NCBI GenBank assembly: GCA_038146865.1
Contig: JAYQSL010000007.1
Coordinates: 1-64,000, forward strand
DNA length: 64,000 nt
DNA from: GCA-2709075 sp038146865
GTDB taxonomy: Bacteria > Pseudomonadota > Alphaproteobacteria > MPNO01 > UBA2964
Direction of reading: 5' to 3'
Position numbers and translations under genes: made by a program. This document shows, piece after piece, positions 18,566 to 27,540 of the stretch. Each line of letters starts with the position of its first letter. Position 1 is the first letter of the stretch. The notes beneath the pieces were generated by a model, which had not been told where the DNA came from, did no database searches, and saw only the letters and a list, made by a program, of their open reading frames with translations.

Positions 18566-19588
18566 TTAATGATCTGACGATGATTTTGCAATCTCGCACG
18601 ACCTGAAGCCGGCCTTGAGAGCACCAGAATCCAAATTTCGTCCAATAAACACTAACTTAGAGACTCTGCTTTGGGATTTCCAACCTCCTTTGAAGTCACC
18701 CTCTAACATCATGTTTACCGCCTGGATGACAAGTTTTTCTTCTTTCCCATCTATGGACAGAATTCCCTTGGTTCGAAGAATATTAGATCCCCATCTCGAT
18801 AAAATATCCTGCAGCCAGTCCTCTAATTTTTGTGCATCAAAAGAATTCTCGCTTATTAATGAAAGGCTCGTGATCTCCGCTTCATGTATGTGGTTATCGC
18901 TTAGAGTTTTCCCATGATTGTGGTCCTCAATCCCAGAATCCAGCAACTCATCCTCTATACGCGCCAGCTCAAAACTACACTGATTTAAAGCCTTCGAGGC
19001 CTGGAGCTCTCCATGGTTGGTTTTGGTCACTCGGGCAAAAGGATTTATTTTGAGGATTCTTTCCTCAATTTGTCCGAGCATGCCGGACATTTCTTTGGTC
19101 TTATTTATGATTAAGTGATCAGCGAATGCTATTTGATCTGAAACGTCTTTATAATCTGTAATCTGCGCTAGAATGTTAATTGCATCGATGACACAAATCA
19201 CTGAGTCCAGGCGACATTGGGTTGATATTACCTGATCCACAACCAAAGTTTGCATTACTGGGCTCGGATTTGCGAGGCCTGTGGTTTCAATAATAATCCC
19301 GTCTAATTCAGGCTCTCTTTTAATGAGACCTCTCAAGCCTTTGATTAGGTCCCCCCTCACAACACAGCAGATGCAACCTGAGGACAACTCAATGAGTTCC
19401 TCAGCGCCGGTTTCAATTAAATCGCCGTCAACTCCTATTTCGCCAAATTCATTGACAATTAAGGCGTAATTTTTCGAAGAAAGCTGGGGAAGTAAATTAT
19501 TTAGAAGGGTGGACTTACCTGAGCCTAGAAAACCCGTCACTATGGTGACGGGAATTCTTTTGTCATCCTCTTCGATATCAGGCAGCAC
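18566..19588 (-). CDS. CobW/COG0523 family metal-chaperone GTPase
   Basis: 340 residues. The P-loop is GFLGSGKST (from residue 19), the family metal motif CxCC is C72-I-C74-C75, and NKTKE is the guanine-recognition loop. A His-rich linker (EDHNHGKTLSDNHIHE) precedes the C-terminal CobW_C domain. Family members load zinc, cobalt or other metals into client enzymes. Its operon partner is a zinc-type alcohol dehydrogenase only 14 bases upstream, so that enzyme or the metal-dependent cupin is a plausible client. Starts at GTG 19588. Confidence 0.88.
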   Translation of the reverse strand: MLPDIEEDDKRIPVTIVTGFLGSGKSTLLNNLLPQLSSKNYALIVNEFGEIGVDGDLIETGAEELIELSSGCICCVVRGDLIKGLRGLIKREPELDGIIIETTGLANPSPVMQTLVVDQVISTQCRLDSVICVIDAINILAQITDYKDVSDQIAFADHLIINKTKEMSGMLGQIEERILKINPFARVTKTNHGELQASKALNQCSFELARIEDELLDSGIEDHNHGKTLSDNHIHEAEITSLSLISENSFDAQKLEDWLQDILSRWGSNILRTKGILSIDGKEEKLVIQAVNMMLEGDFKGGWKSQSRVSKLVFIGRNLDSGALKAGFRSCEIAKSSSDH

Positions 19589-19602
19589 GGTTTCTCGCTA
19601 TC

Positions 19603-20709
19603 TTACTCCCAAGGCATAAGAGAGACGTGGATGCAATCTCCGCTGCCCCCTACAGCATTTATTGCCTCATGGACATCTCTTAATCCAAACTTGTGTGTGG
19701 TCATAAGCTCGAATGGGTATCTTTTTGAATTAAGTTGTTTTAATGCCAATTCGCAACTCTCAAAGTTATGACCCCTTGCCGCTTTGATTGTTATGTATTT
19801 GTTACCAACTTTACCCATTGGGAAGTTAGGAAATTCAGGGACATCTTCTCCTTGGAATTGCAGTGTGCCGCCTTTGCGTTTTAGTGCTTCAACACCAAGG
19901 AGTGTCGGTATCGTTCCAGCTCCCGCTGTGCAATCCAGGGAAACATCGATGCCTTCTCCATTTGTAATTTCCATAATCCTTTCAAGGGGGTCTTCCTCGT
20001 CGACGACGATGGTGTGGTCAGCTCCCATCTTTTTGGCGACCTCAAGGCGTTTCTTATCTTTGGATGTTCCTGTAACGATTATCAATGAGGCCCCGGCTTG
20101 GTGTGCTGCGACTGTATTACAGAGGCCCTGTTGCCCTGGCCCTTGAATTAAGACCTTGCTGTCATATCCTACTTCACAATCAAACAAAGCCCATTGGATC
20201 CCGTTTGCCATGGGAGTTACGACTCCGGCTATTTCAGGGTTTAAACCGTTTGGAACTTTGTGAATTACAGAATTCCAGGGCAAATACATATACTCTGCGA
20301 AGCCCCCGAAGAGATGGGGCGCGCGTTCAGCGAGAGTGTAACCAAAGCGCAACCCGTCAGGAAATTTTCGCCAATCTGTAAACATACACAAGCGATAATC
20401 TCCGCGATGACAGTGCTCGCAGCTCATGCAGCCAACATAATGTTCAACGAAGACAAGATCTCCCTCTTTGAGACCTCTTCTTTCCTTGAAAACTTTTCCT
20501 GCTTTGGCAATGTAGCCAATATTTTCATGACCCATTACCACTGGCCCTTCGAATGGGGGCTTAGAATAAAATTTTACGTCTGTTCCACAGATCCCGGCCA
20601 CCTCTACTTTTAGCAAGGCAGCTTCATCAGGGATGTCAGGCATGTCATATTCTCTGAACTCAGTTGTTTGAGGGGCCGTGCGAACGGCTGCATTTACTTT
20701 TTCCGCCAA
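19603..20709 (-). CDS. Zinc-dependent medium-chain alcohol dehydrogenase
   Basis: MDR-family enzyme. The catalytic zinc site is GICGTD plus GHENIG. The structural zinc loop has four cysteines in CMSCEHCHRGDYRLC. A nucleotide-binding region (LIQGPGQQGLC) follows. The start is placed at TTG 20709 because AGGGAG lies exactly 7 bases upstream; GTG 20754 would add 15 residues without a ribosome site. It heads the operon ADH-CobW-ferredoxin-CMD. The relatives are threonine/sorbitol-dehydrogenase-like, but the substrate is not evident. Confidence 0.88.
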   Translation of the reverse strand: MAEKVNAAVRTAPQTTEFREYDMPDIPDEAALLKVEVAGICGTDVKFYSKPPFEGPVVMGHENIGYIAKAGKVFKERRGLKEGDLVFVEHYVGCMSCEHCHRGDYRLCMFTDWRKFPDGLRFGYTLAERAPHLFGGFAEYMYLPWNSVIHKVPNGLNPEIAGVVTPMANGIQWALFDCEVGYDSKVLIQGPGQQGLCNTVAAHQAGASLIIVTGTSKDKKRLEVAKKMGADHTIVVDEEDPLERIMEITNGEGIDVSLDCTAGAGTIPTLLGVEALKRKGGTLQFQGEDVPEFPNFPMGKVGNKYITIKAARGHNFESCELALKQLNSKRYPFELMTTHKFGLRDVHEAINAVGGSGDCIHVSLMPWE

Positions 20710-20776
20710 AATTTTTCTCCCTATTTGAGGTTGACCATGATTTAGCAAAGCCACAATTTTACGGCAAGGCTATCGG

Positions 20777-21082
20777 GTGAAATGGAAATTCATGTTTCAG
20801 AGGTTGAGACCATCTAAAGACATACTTTTTGACATTGCCCGAGTAGAAGACTTGGTTCGTTCTCGTTTCGAGGTCGGGTGTGATGAGATTATTCTTGTAT
20901 CAGAGGATCAAGGCTTTAAGCCCGGTTTTCCTCAGTTTGAGACCAACGTAGTTTTTTTTAAAAATCAGGTTCGTTATAGACTAAAAATTTTCTCTCGCGT
21001 TTCGCAAATTGACCAAAGTGATTTGCCTTTGAAGTGGCTGCTGCCCTCATTGGAAGATAACGGTGAATTTGATTGCTGTTGA
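20777..21082 (+). CDS. Small conserved-looking hypothetical protein with CC terminus
   Basis: 101 residues from GTG 20777, or 96 from ATG 20792. It is acidic, with a plausible two-layer pattern (DEIILVSEDQG, then NQVRYRLKIFSRV) and ends DLPLKWLLPSLEDNGEFDCC. The terminal Cys-Cys pair and the ordered hydrophobic strands make it look like a real protein rather than chance, possibly metal-related. It is divergent from the alcohol dehydrogenase operon. I do not recognise the family. Confidence 0.5.
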   Translation: MKWKFMFQRLRPSKDILFDIARVEDLVRSRFEVGCDEIILVSEDQGFKPGFPQFETNVVFFKNQVRYRLKIFSRVSQIDQSDLPLKWLLPSLEDNGEFDCC

Positions 21083-21127
21083 TCTAATCCTTGACAGGTA
21101 GGGAATAAAAATTGCGGGCATCTGAGA

Positions 21128-21976
21128 TCACAGGCTCCCAAGAAACTCTAAAACTTTATCTGGGGCGTTTTCTTCTGTCTGGGCAGCGACGGGTATATCC
21201 CAATAATCCGAATTGCTTAGACATTCGCTCAAATAGCGTGCGGCCGATGTAGCGTGGAATTGATCGTCTCCAGGAACAATCAAACTAGGGATTGCCAATT
21301 GCATAAGATCTTCTGGATCAGCCCCCGGCGCGGTGTCGCGGTCGAAAAGGCCTCTATACATTGCTGTTACGGTAAGTCGATACTCTGCATTGTCTAAACG
21401 AGAATAATTCGAAGAAAATTCTTCAGAGTTACGAATTGGTTGGCCCCAGGGGCCTCCTCGCGGATCGGCTGAGAAATTTTTATCGTGAGATTTAACAAGC
21501 GAAACTACAGACTCTAAACCATGTTCTTCGACAAACGAGAGGTGTCTAGCAAATCTCTGATGGCTTGAAATCCGGTATTTAGCTCCTCCAACAGGCCAAT
21601 AGTGGGTCATTGATAACGTTCTCTTCGGGTGTTGCACACCGAAAGCCATCACCGGGCTGCAGCCCATGCAGCCTCCCATAATATGAGCTTTCTCAATATC
21701 TAACGCATCCAACAAACCGACTCCTTGTCGAACAAAATGGGACCATGTAATCCGCTCTACGCGGCCACCGCTTTTTCCGTTTTCGCGTCGGTCGAAGAGG
21801 ATGCATTTAAATTTTTTGGGGAGGTGCTCCAGAAGCTTAATTTTTTTATACACTCCAAGATTCGTCCACTGTTCAATTCTTGCATCGAAGCCCCCTGGGG
21901 CGAACATCAGTATGGCGGGTCCTGAGCCCAATATTTTATAGTGAGTTTTTATTCCGTCGGACTCAACAAATGGCAT
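21128..21976 (-). CDS. Alpha/beta hydrolase with Cys at the nucleophile position
   Basis: 282 residues, canonical alpha/beta-hydrolase order. An oxyanion region MFAPGGFD lies near residue 24 and FDRRENGKS follows strand 4. The nucleophile elbow reads G101-G-C103-M-G105 where most relatives have G-x-S-x-G. Late in the chain IPSLIVPGDDQFH supplies the acid Asp region. A C-terminal His is not obvious after that. Cys nucleophiles are known in dienelactone hydrolases, but a degenerate, non-hydrolytic protein is also possible. It stands alone, divergent from the Rieske oxygenase gene. Confidence 0.8.
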   Translation of the reverse strand: MPFVESDGIKTHYKILGSGPAILMFAPGGFDARIEQWTNLGVYKKIKLLEHLPKKFKCILFDRRENGKSGGRVERITWSHFVRQGVGLLDALDIEKAHIMGGCMGCSPVMAFGVQHPKRTLSMTHYWPVGGAKYRISSHQRFARHLSFVEEHGLESVVSLVKSHDKNFSADPRGGPWGQPIRNSEEFSSNYSRLDNAEYRLTVTAMYRGLFDRDTAPGADPEDLMQLAIPSLIVPGDDQFHATSAARYLSECLSNSDYWDIPVAAQTEENAPDKVLEFLGSL

Positions 21977-22088
21977 GGGCTTCTCTCTTGGCTTTCTGAC
22001 GATCAGCTGACATATTCGGCTTCAATTTTGAAGTGTCAATGAGAAATAAAAGAGGCCAGTCTTTGGCCGTAATTGGTTGCGTAACTCG

Positions 22089-22117
22089 TTGACTGTGGCC
22101 GTTGTATTTTTTAGTTT
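22089..22117 (+). promoter_or_regulatory. Possible sigma70 promoter for the Rieske oxygenase gene
   Basis: TTGACT and TAGTTT spaced by 17 bases lie in the divergent gap about 115 bases before the oxygenase start. The -35 is good and the -10 poor, so this is a weak prediction. Confidence 0.25.
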
Positions 22118-22231
22118 ACTGTCGCGAGGGAGCAGATGCGGCTTGGATTCGCGATGCTCTTTTTAACATTTTATAGAAATCGGCATCCTACTCGTGCTGG
22201 TTTATATTCAGATTGCTAAGGAGATGAAAAG

Positions 22232-23518
22232 ATGTTGCGGAAAGAAGTTAATGATCTGTTGACCCAAACAGACAAAGGCACCCCGATGGGGGAACTTTTC
22301 CGTCAATATTGGATGCCAGCTTTGTTAGCTTGGGAATTGCCGGAGAATGATTGTCCGCCTGTCAGGATAAAACTCTTGGGCGAAGAAATGGTGGCCTTTA
22401 GAGATTCCGACGGCAATTATGGATTAATCGAGGAATATTGCGCGCACAGGAGAGTGTCTCTTTGGTTTGGCAGAAATGAGCAAAGCGGTATCCGTTGCCC
22501 TTACCATGGTTGGAAATATGATTACACAGGCCAATGTGTTGAGGTTCCGTCTGAGGCTGAGGAAAGTGGTTATGCTGAAACCATAAAGCTTACGGCGTAT
22601 CCGATGATAAAGGTCGGAGACATCCTTTGGACATATATGGGAGATCCAGAAAATACCCCTCCCGAGCCACAGTGGGAATTCTGTCGTGTCGCCCCCGAGC
22701 AAACCTTTTCATCAAAAAGGCTACAGTATTCAAATTGGTTGCAGGCAATGGAGGGTGGAATTGACTCAAGTCATGTTTCCTTCCTCCATGGAACCGGATT
22801 AAATACCGATCCCTTATTTGAGGGGTCAAAAGGCAATGAGTATAATCTGAACGACTTTAAACCAATATTTGAAGTAGAGCCGTCCGATGGTGGTTTGTAC
22901 ATTGGGGCAAGACGAAACGCTGAGGAAGGCAATTATTATTGGCGCATTACTCAGTTCGTTGTTCCTACCTTTACCATGATCCCCCCACGAGCGGATCATC
23001 CCCAGCATGGACATTTTTGGGTTCCAATTGACGACGAAAATTGCTGGGCGTGGTCGTATGATTATCACCCGACCAGACCGTTATCCGACAAAGAAAGAAA
23101 AGCCTGTGAAGACGGTCATGGCATTCACAATGAATATGTCCCCGGCACCTTTATTCCCAAACAAAATCGTGAAAATGATTATTTAATTGACCGAGAAGCT
23201 CAAAAAACTGGCGAGCTGTTTTCGGGTGTGAAGGGTATCGCAATGCAAGATGCCAGCCTTCAGGAGTCGATGGGTCCAATTTGTGATCGAACCCGAGAAA
23301 ACTTGGTCAGCACCGATAATGGAATAATTATGGCACGCAATATTCTTCGGAAGGCCGCTATTGCTCTTCGAGATAAAGGTGAAATGCCCATCGGGAGAGA
23401 CCCTGAGCATCAGAAGGTCAGGTCAGTCGCTGTTGTTCTTCCACCTGACGAAAAATATGTGGAATCTTGTTCGGACGCATTGAAATCTGCGCCCGGAAAG
23501 GTGAGGACATCAGTTTAA
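22232..23518 (+). CDS. Rieske ring-hydroxylating oxygenase, phthalate-dioxygenase type
   Basis: 428 residues. The Rieske ligands are C70-A-H72 and C89-P-Y-H92. The mononuclear-iron region (ideal D-x3-H-x4-H) appears as GIDSSHVSFLHG. The N-terminal DKGTPMGELFRQYWMPA is typical of single-component phthalate 4,5-dioxygenase or O-demethylase-like oxygenases. A good ribosome site (AAGGAG) precedes the ATG. It leads a two-gene unit with the LLM flavoenzyme 74 bases later. Electron donors are not adjacent; the ferredoxin at 18190 is a candidate. Confidence 0.88.
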   Translation: MLRKEVNDLLTQTDKGTPMGELFRQYWMPALLAWELPENDCPPVRIKLLGEEMVAFRDSDGNYGLIEEYCAHRRVSLWFGRNEQSGIRCPYHGWKYDYTGQCVEVPSEAEESGYAETIKLTAYPMIKVGDILWTYMGDPENTPPEPQWEFCRVAPEQTFSSKRLQYSNWLQAMEGGIDSSHVSFLHGTGLNTDPLFEGSKGNEYNLNDFKPIFEVEPSDGGLYIGARRNAEEGNYYWRITQFVVPTFTMIPPRADHPQHGHFWVPIDDENCWAWSYDYHPTRPLSDKERKACEDGHGIHNEYVPGTFIPKQNRENDYLIDREAQKTGELFSGVKGIAMQDASLQESMGPICDRTRENLVSTDNGIIMARNILRKAAIALRDKGEMPIGRDPEHQKVRSVAVVLPPDEKYVESCSDALKSAPGKVRTSV

Positions 23519-23592
23519 CGTTTATATAGATGCTAAATCAGCCCCTGGCATGCTTCCGGGAGGTAATGATTTTTTCAGAGGGCTGAAAACCT

Positions 23593-24537
23593 ATGAGCAT
23601 AGAAGTCGGATACCTTTTGCCCACCCGCGAACGCATCGTGGTTGGCGTTCATGAAACACGCGAAATATTAGAGCTGGCAGATCACGCAGATGACATAGGG
23701 CTTGATGCCGTATGGATTGGCGACTCACTTCTGGCTAAGCCTAGGCATGACCCCATTACCCTGATGGCGGCAATTGCTGGGCGAACGACTAAAATTAAAA
23801 TGGGGACTGCAGTTCTTCTTCCGATGTTACGCAACCCAGTCTTACTTGCTCATCAAGGAGCGACCCTTGATCAGATATCTGAGGGTAGGATGATAATGGG
23901 GTGGGGTACGGCTAGGGATATCCCGTCGATCAGAGCCGAATTTCAAGCAGCTGGCGTTCCCTTTGAAAAGAGAATACGTCGTATGATCGACCAGGTGCAT
24001 CTTTGCCGAGCTCTTTGGACGGGTGAATCGACGGATTGGGACGGTCTTTGGACGGTTAAAGGTGGTACTTTGGCACCAAAGCCGTTCACTCCTGGTGGAC
24101 CAAAGCTATGGGGTGGTGGGGGCGTTCCATCCGCCTTAGTCCGTGCTGGTCGATATTTTGACGGATGGTTTCCATCAGGTGCGGGTACCCCTGGTGAGTG
24201 GGGAGAAAAATGGGCCCGAATAAAAGAGCACGCTGAGGAGGCAGGGAGAGATCCAAATAAAATTACAGGGGCAGCTTATTGCACGATTTCCGTCAACCAA
24301 GATAGAAATGAAGCCAATGCAGAGCTAGATAATTATCTTGAAGGCTATTACATGCAGTCTGCCGAGTTAATAAGGCAACAACAGTATTGTTTTGGTGGTG
24401 ACCGAAAGGAAGTTATCGCTTGGTTGCAGGATTTTGCGAATAATGGTGCGACCCATTTGTGTATCCGTTTTACTGGAGCGAAAGACCGAGAGCAGATGGA
24501 TGAGTTAAAACGGATCCGGGAAGAACTTGCTCATTAG
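23593..24537 (+). CDS. LLM-class, probably F420-dependent oxidoreductase
   Basis: 314-residue luciferase-like TIM barrel: GYLLPTRE at the N-terminus, AVWIGDSLL, then TKIKMGTAVLLP and the GRMIMGWGTA loop that lines the deazaflavin/flavin pocket in this family. LLM enzymes use FMN or F420. Complete F420 biosynthesis genes converge on it with a 4-base overlap at their 3' ends, so F420 is the likely cofactor. It may reduce or oxidise an intermediate of the neighbouring alicyclic pathway; the substrate is unknown. Confidence 0.82.
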   Translation: MSIEVGYLLPTRERIVVGVHETREILELADHADDIGLDAVWIGDSLLAKPRHDPITLMAAIAGRTTKIKMGTAVLLPMLRNPVLLAHQGATLDQISEGRMIMGWGTARDIPSIRAEFQAAGVPFEKRIRRMIDQVHLCRALWTGESTDWDGLWTVKGGTLAPKPFTPGGPKLWGGGGVPSALVRAGRYFDGWFPSGAGTPGEWGEKWARIKEHAEEAGRDPNKITGAAYCTISVNQDRNEANAELDNYLEGYYMQSAELIRQQQYCFGGDRKEVIAWLQDFANNGATHLCIRFTGAKDREQMDELKRIREELAH

Positions 24538-25124
24538 ACCGAGTTAGAGAGCCTTGATAGGTGAAGATAATCTTCCGGTGTGTCGAGATCAAACTCTAAT
24601 CCCTCTCTTTTTAAGATTTTTGGGGTAACCCCGACCCGTCTTGCTTCTTCAACATGTTTGCTGAAACTCATGTAGCCAAAATAAAAATTGATTAATTTTG
24701 GTGGCCTCATAAAAATAGCATTAGTACCAAGACCTTTGCGGTCGCTCGTGAGTACTATGGAGTTCTCGCGGCCAGTTTCTATTATTGCTCTGATATCGTC
24801 GGCGCTGACCCTGGGCAAATCTGCATGGATAGCTATGATGCTCTCTGCGCTTAAAGGTATGGCATCAGAAAGAGCCTGATTGAGATCCCTTCCTTTTTCT
24901 TTGCCCCAGTATCTTATGCCACGCTCCCTTGCAGTTGATAAGACATCCAGATCGCGGCTAACTACAATAATGTTTTCTGGTTTCATTGCCTCAATAGCCG
25001 CATTGAGTACAGTATCAAACAATCGGAATGAGAGTTCCGCCCGCTTCTTTTTGGATAATAATCCCGATAGCCGTGACTTTCCCTCTTCTAGGGGTTTTAC
25101 AGGTATAAGTAGTAAGGGCTTCAC
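24534..25124 (-). CDS. cofC: CofC guanylyltransferase of F420 biosynthesis
   Basis: 196 residues, the normal size for CofC. The start LLLIPVKPLEEGKSRLSG is the signature of the phospholactate (or phosphoenolpyruvate / 3-phosphoglycerate) guanylyltransferase, and HADLPRVS carries the metal-binding Asp. It makes the GDP-activated acid that CofD transfers to Fo. Last gene of the minus-strand operon, coupled to cofD by a 4-base overlap. Which of the three acids is used cannot be read by eye. Confidence 0.92.
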   Translation of the reverse strand: MKPLLLIPVKPLEEGKSRLSGLLSKKKRAELSFRLFDTVLNAAIEAMKPENIIVVSRDLDVLSTARERGIRYWGKEKGRDLNQALSDAIPLSAESIIAIHADLPRVSADDIRAIIETGRENSIVLTSDRKGLGTNAIFMRPPKLINFYFGYMSFSKHVEEARRVGVTPKILKREGLEFDLDTPEDYLHLSRLSNSV

Positions 25125-26062
25125 CGAGCTAGACTTTCTGCGAAGTCCAAAACATTCTCGGCCAGTACCTTTTCATCGGTGTCACTGCTCATAAAGGTAT
25201 TAGTTGCCAATCCCACTAACCCTCGTGACGAGACTTTTTCTAATTCGTGTTCGTCGGCTTTATCAAAAACAAGTCCATCAATAAGACCCTGATAATGGGC
25301 TGCGATGGCTTCGGGCCCAGGGCTAGAGCCGAGTTCTAACATCATTTTTGCAGCAGGTCCTTTTAACGCTTTACCCCCAATAATTGGGCTCACTGCAATG
25401 CAGGGTGCTAGTCGATTAAGTAGAAGCCGCTCTAGCTTAGATATTGCCAACATCGGCTGAATCGAGACGAAAGGATTCGACGGACATATAATTATTGCTC
25501 TTAGCTGAGTGCTTAAAAGGCCTTGTTCGATGTAGGGCAATAATTCGGCGTTTTCTGCCCCTTCGTATCTGAAACCCAATACTTTGGGCTCACATTGCAA
25601 TCTTACAAAATAATCTTGAAATGGAATTTCTCCCAATGCTGACTTTACAAAGGTTGAAATCCTAAAATTCGAAATTGGCGATATTTGGTGGGCAATTCCA
25701 AGTGCTTGAGACAATTGGTTTGTGACCATCGAAAGCGAATTTCCTGCCTTTAACAAACTCGTTCTCTGGATGTGAGTGGCCAGATCCTGATCTCCAAGAT
25801 TGAACCAACTGGGGCCGCCCAAGCGCTTGAGGGTCTCCATAAAATGCCAGGTTTCATTTGCAAGTCCCCAGCCTCTTTCACGGTCATTAAGGCCCGCCAG
25901 CTTGTACATAACAGAGTCGAGGTCCGGAGAAATGTGAAGCCCCATATGCACAAAATCGTCACCAATATTTACCCCTATGATTAGCTCATCAGGGGAACAA
26001 ATACTTGCTAAGCCGTTAATAAGCTTGGCCCCTCCTACCCCACCGGCTAATGCTAAAATCAA
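25121..26062 (-). CDS. cofD: CofD 2-phospho-L-lactate (or analogue) transferase
   Basis: 313 residues. It begins LALAGGVGGAKLINGLA, the nucleotide-binding start of CofD/FbiA. The segment FVHMGLHISPDLDSVMYKLAG is the classic Fo-binding region, and PSNPFVSIQPML is also typical. It joins the CofC product to Fo, giving F420-0 or its analogue. Overlaps both cofE and cofC by 4 bases. Confidence 0.93.
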   Translation of the reverse strand: MILALAGGVGGAKLINGLASICSPDELIIGVNIGDDFVHMGLHISPDLDSVMYKLAGLNDRERGWGLANETWHFMETLKRLGGPSWFNLGDQDLATHIQRTSLLKAGNSLSMVTNQLSQALGIAHQISPISNFRISTFVKSALGEIPFQDYFVRLQCEPKVLGFRYEGAENAELLPYIEQGLLSTQLRAIIICPSNPFVSIQPMLAISKLERLLLNRLAPCIAVSPIIGGKALKGPAAKMMLELGSSPGPEAIAAHYQGLIDGLVFDKADEHELEKVSSRGLVGLATNTFMSSDTDEKVLAENVLDFAESLAR

Positions 26063-26841
26063 CGGAACAAATCCGATTCTTTGGATCGAATGATCTGGCT
26101 TGCGTTTCCAATTTGCGTCAGTTTTGAGAAGCCTCTGACCAAAGCTACGGGCCGGCTCTCTGCTGCTTGCCCCATGATGATCGATGCTGCCGCCGCAATT
26201 TCATCAGCTAAACCAATAGTGGTCGCTTGCAGTGAGCGCGCATGCATATCCAGGGCTCCATTCAAATTTACGATCCCTGGAAGACCAGATACCCCTATTG
26301 CGGTTCCGATAGTGCCATTACGCCAAGCCCGTCCGATACTATCGTTTATAATAATCCCTAAATCCCCCCCGAGACTCTCGCGAATGCATTCTGCAGATCG
26401 ATCAGCATTTTCGGGCAACAACAGAACCATCTCTTCATCGTCTTTTCCCGCCACGTTTGATCTGTCAATGCCCGCATTTGCTAAAACCAGTCCTGATTTA
26501 TGCTCAACAATTAAAACGCCAGGTCTATGCGCGACTACAGAGACCGACTCTTGGAGAATAAGCTCTACTAAACGTGGGTCCTTCTCAACCAAACCCGAAA
26601 ACCCGAGCGCTTCATTTGAGGGTCGGATCGAGGAGAGGCTGACCATTCTGCCCTCCGCTTTAGAGATAATTTTCTGAGCTATAACAAGAATGTCATTTTC
26701 TTTGAGCGTCTCGCCGCTTTTTAAAATGGAATCTCTGATAATTTTTCCGAGATCGTCGCCAGCGACAATTTCAGGCACATGATTAATACCAATGATTTCT
26801 AGTGTTTCGGGCGCTTCATACCCCGAATGATCCGTCGCCAT
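26059..26841 (-). CDS. cofE: CofE coenzyme F420 gamma-glutamyl ligase
   Basis: 260 residues matching stand-alone CofE; there is no FbiB-type nitroreductase domain after it. Recognisable parts are INHVPEIVAGDDL, ILVIAQKIISKAEGR, and INDSIGRAWRNGTIGTAIG. It adds glutamates to F420-0. Without the FbiB C-terminal domain, a dehydro-F420 intermediate would need another reductase, or a phospholactate or 3-phosphoglycerate route is used. Coupled to cofD and 8 bases after the NADP reductase. Confidence 0.92.
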   Translation of the reverse strand: MATDHSGYEAPETLEIIGINHVPEIVAGDDLGKIIRDSILKSGETLKENDILVIAQKIISKAEGRMVSLSSIRPSNEALGFSGLVEKDPRLVELILQESVSVVAHRPGVLIVEHKSGLVLANAGIDRSNVAGKDDEEMVLLLPENADRSAECIRESLGGDLGIIINDSIGRAWRNGTIGTAIGVSGLPGIVNLNGALDMHARSLQATTIGLADEIAAAASIIMGQAAESRPVALVRGFSKLTQIGNASQIIRSKESDLFR

Positions 26842-26849
26842 TAATATAG

Positions 26850-27530
26850 TTATGCCTTCTTTCCGCTTATTCGGATTCCAGCCCCATCTATGCCATAATG
26901 CTTGTTGATAAATAATAACAAAGAGGTCATGGCTTCGGCTGCGGCGCTATTATCGATGGGACCTGCATGCCAACCTCGCATTCCCGCTGCCGTTACCAAT
27001 TTAATAGCCTCCTCTCGAGCATATTTTTTATTCCCACAAACTAAAACGTCGCAATCAATCTCATGCTCGATATCTTGCAAATGATGAGCAGCAATATTTT
27101 GGAATGCAGAGACGACTTGGATTTCGTCGCCCAAGTGGCTCTGTAGTTTGGCAACTGCTGATCCATTTTGGGGTAATTGAACACGAAGTATCTTGGGGGG
27201 AACAAGGGGAACCGTTACATCTATTAGGATTTTACCTTTAATTTTATCTCGAATTTCATCAGCGACGCTGACTTGTGCGCTGGCGGGTACTGCTAGTATC
27301 GCAATATTCGATAAATCCGCTGCTTCCCCGTTATCTGATCCAATAACTGGAGTCACCGGGGACACTAGCTCATTAATCTTCTCCGCTGATAACATCGCTT
27401 TTTTCTGGTCGCGCGATCCTATAAATATTTTGTAACCTGCTTTAGCCCAGCGTAACGCCAGTCCGTAGCCTTGGTTCCCAGTTCCTCCCATGATAGCGAT
27501 TATGGGGAGCTCATCGGCCATTTTTTTCAT
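26850..27530 (-). CDS. npdG: F420:NADP oxidoreductase (NpdG/Fno type)
   Basis: 226 residues from the ATG 10 bases after fbiC; a longer reading overlaps fbiC. The NADP motif IAIMGGTGNQG is followed by IFIGSRDQKK (basic residues for the 2'-phosphate), ILAVPAS and LIDVTVPLVPP. It exchanges hydride between NADPH and F420, which supplies F420H2 to users such as the LLM enzyme at 23593. Presence inside the F420 operon supports this over a generic NADP reductase. Confidence 0.9.
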   Translation of the reverse strand: MKKMADELPIIAIMGGTGNQGYGLALRWAKAGYKIFIGSRDQKKAMLSAEKINELVSPVTPVIGSDNGEAADLSNIAILAVPASAQVSVADEIRDKIKGKILIDVTVPLVPPKILRVQLPQNGSAVAKLQSHLGDEIQVVSAFQNIAAHHLQDIEHEIDCDVLVCGNKKYAREEAIKLVTAAGMRGWHAGPIDNSAAAEAMTSLLLFINKHYGIDGAGIRISGKKA

Positions 27531-27540
27531 TGATTTACTC

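Noticed and set aside
26081..26677. 198-residue open frame opposite cofE
   Set aside because: It is the antisense shadow of a clear CofE gene, rich in Ser/Pro/Ile without a recognisable fold.
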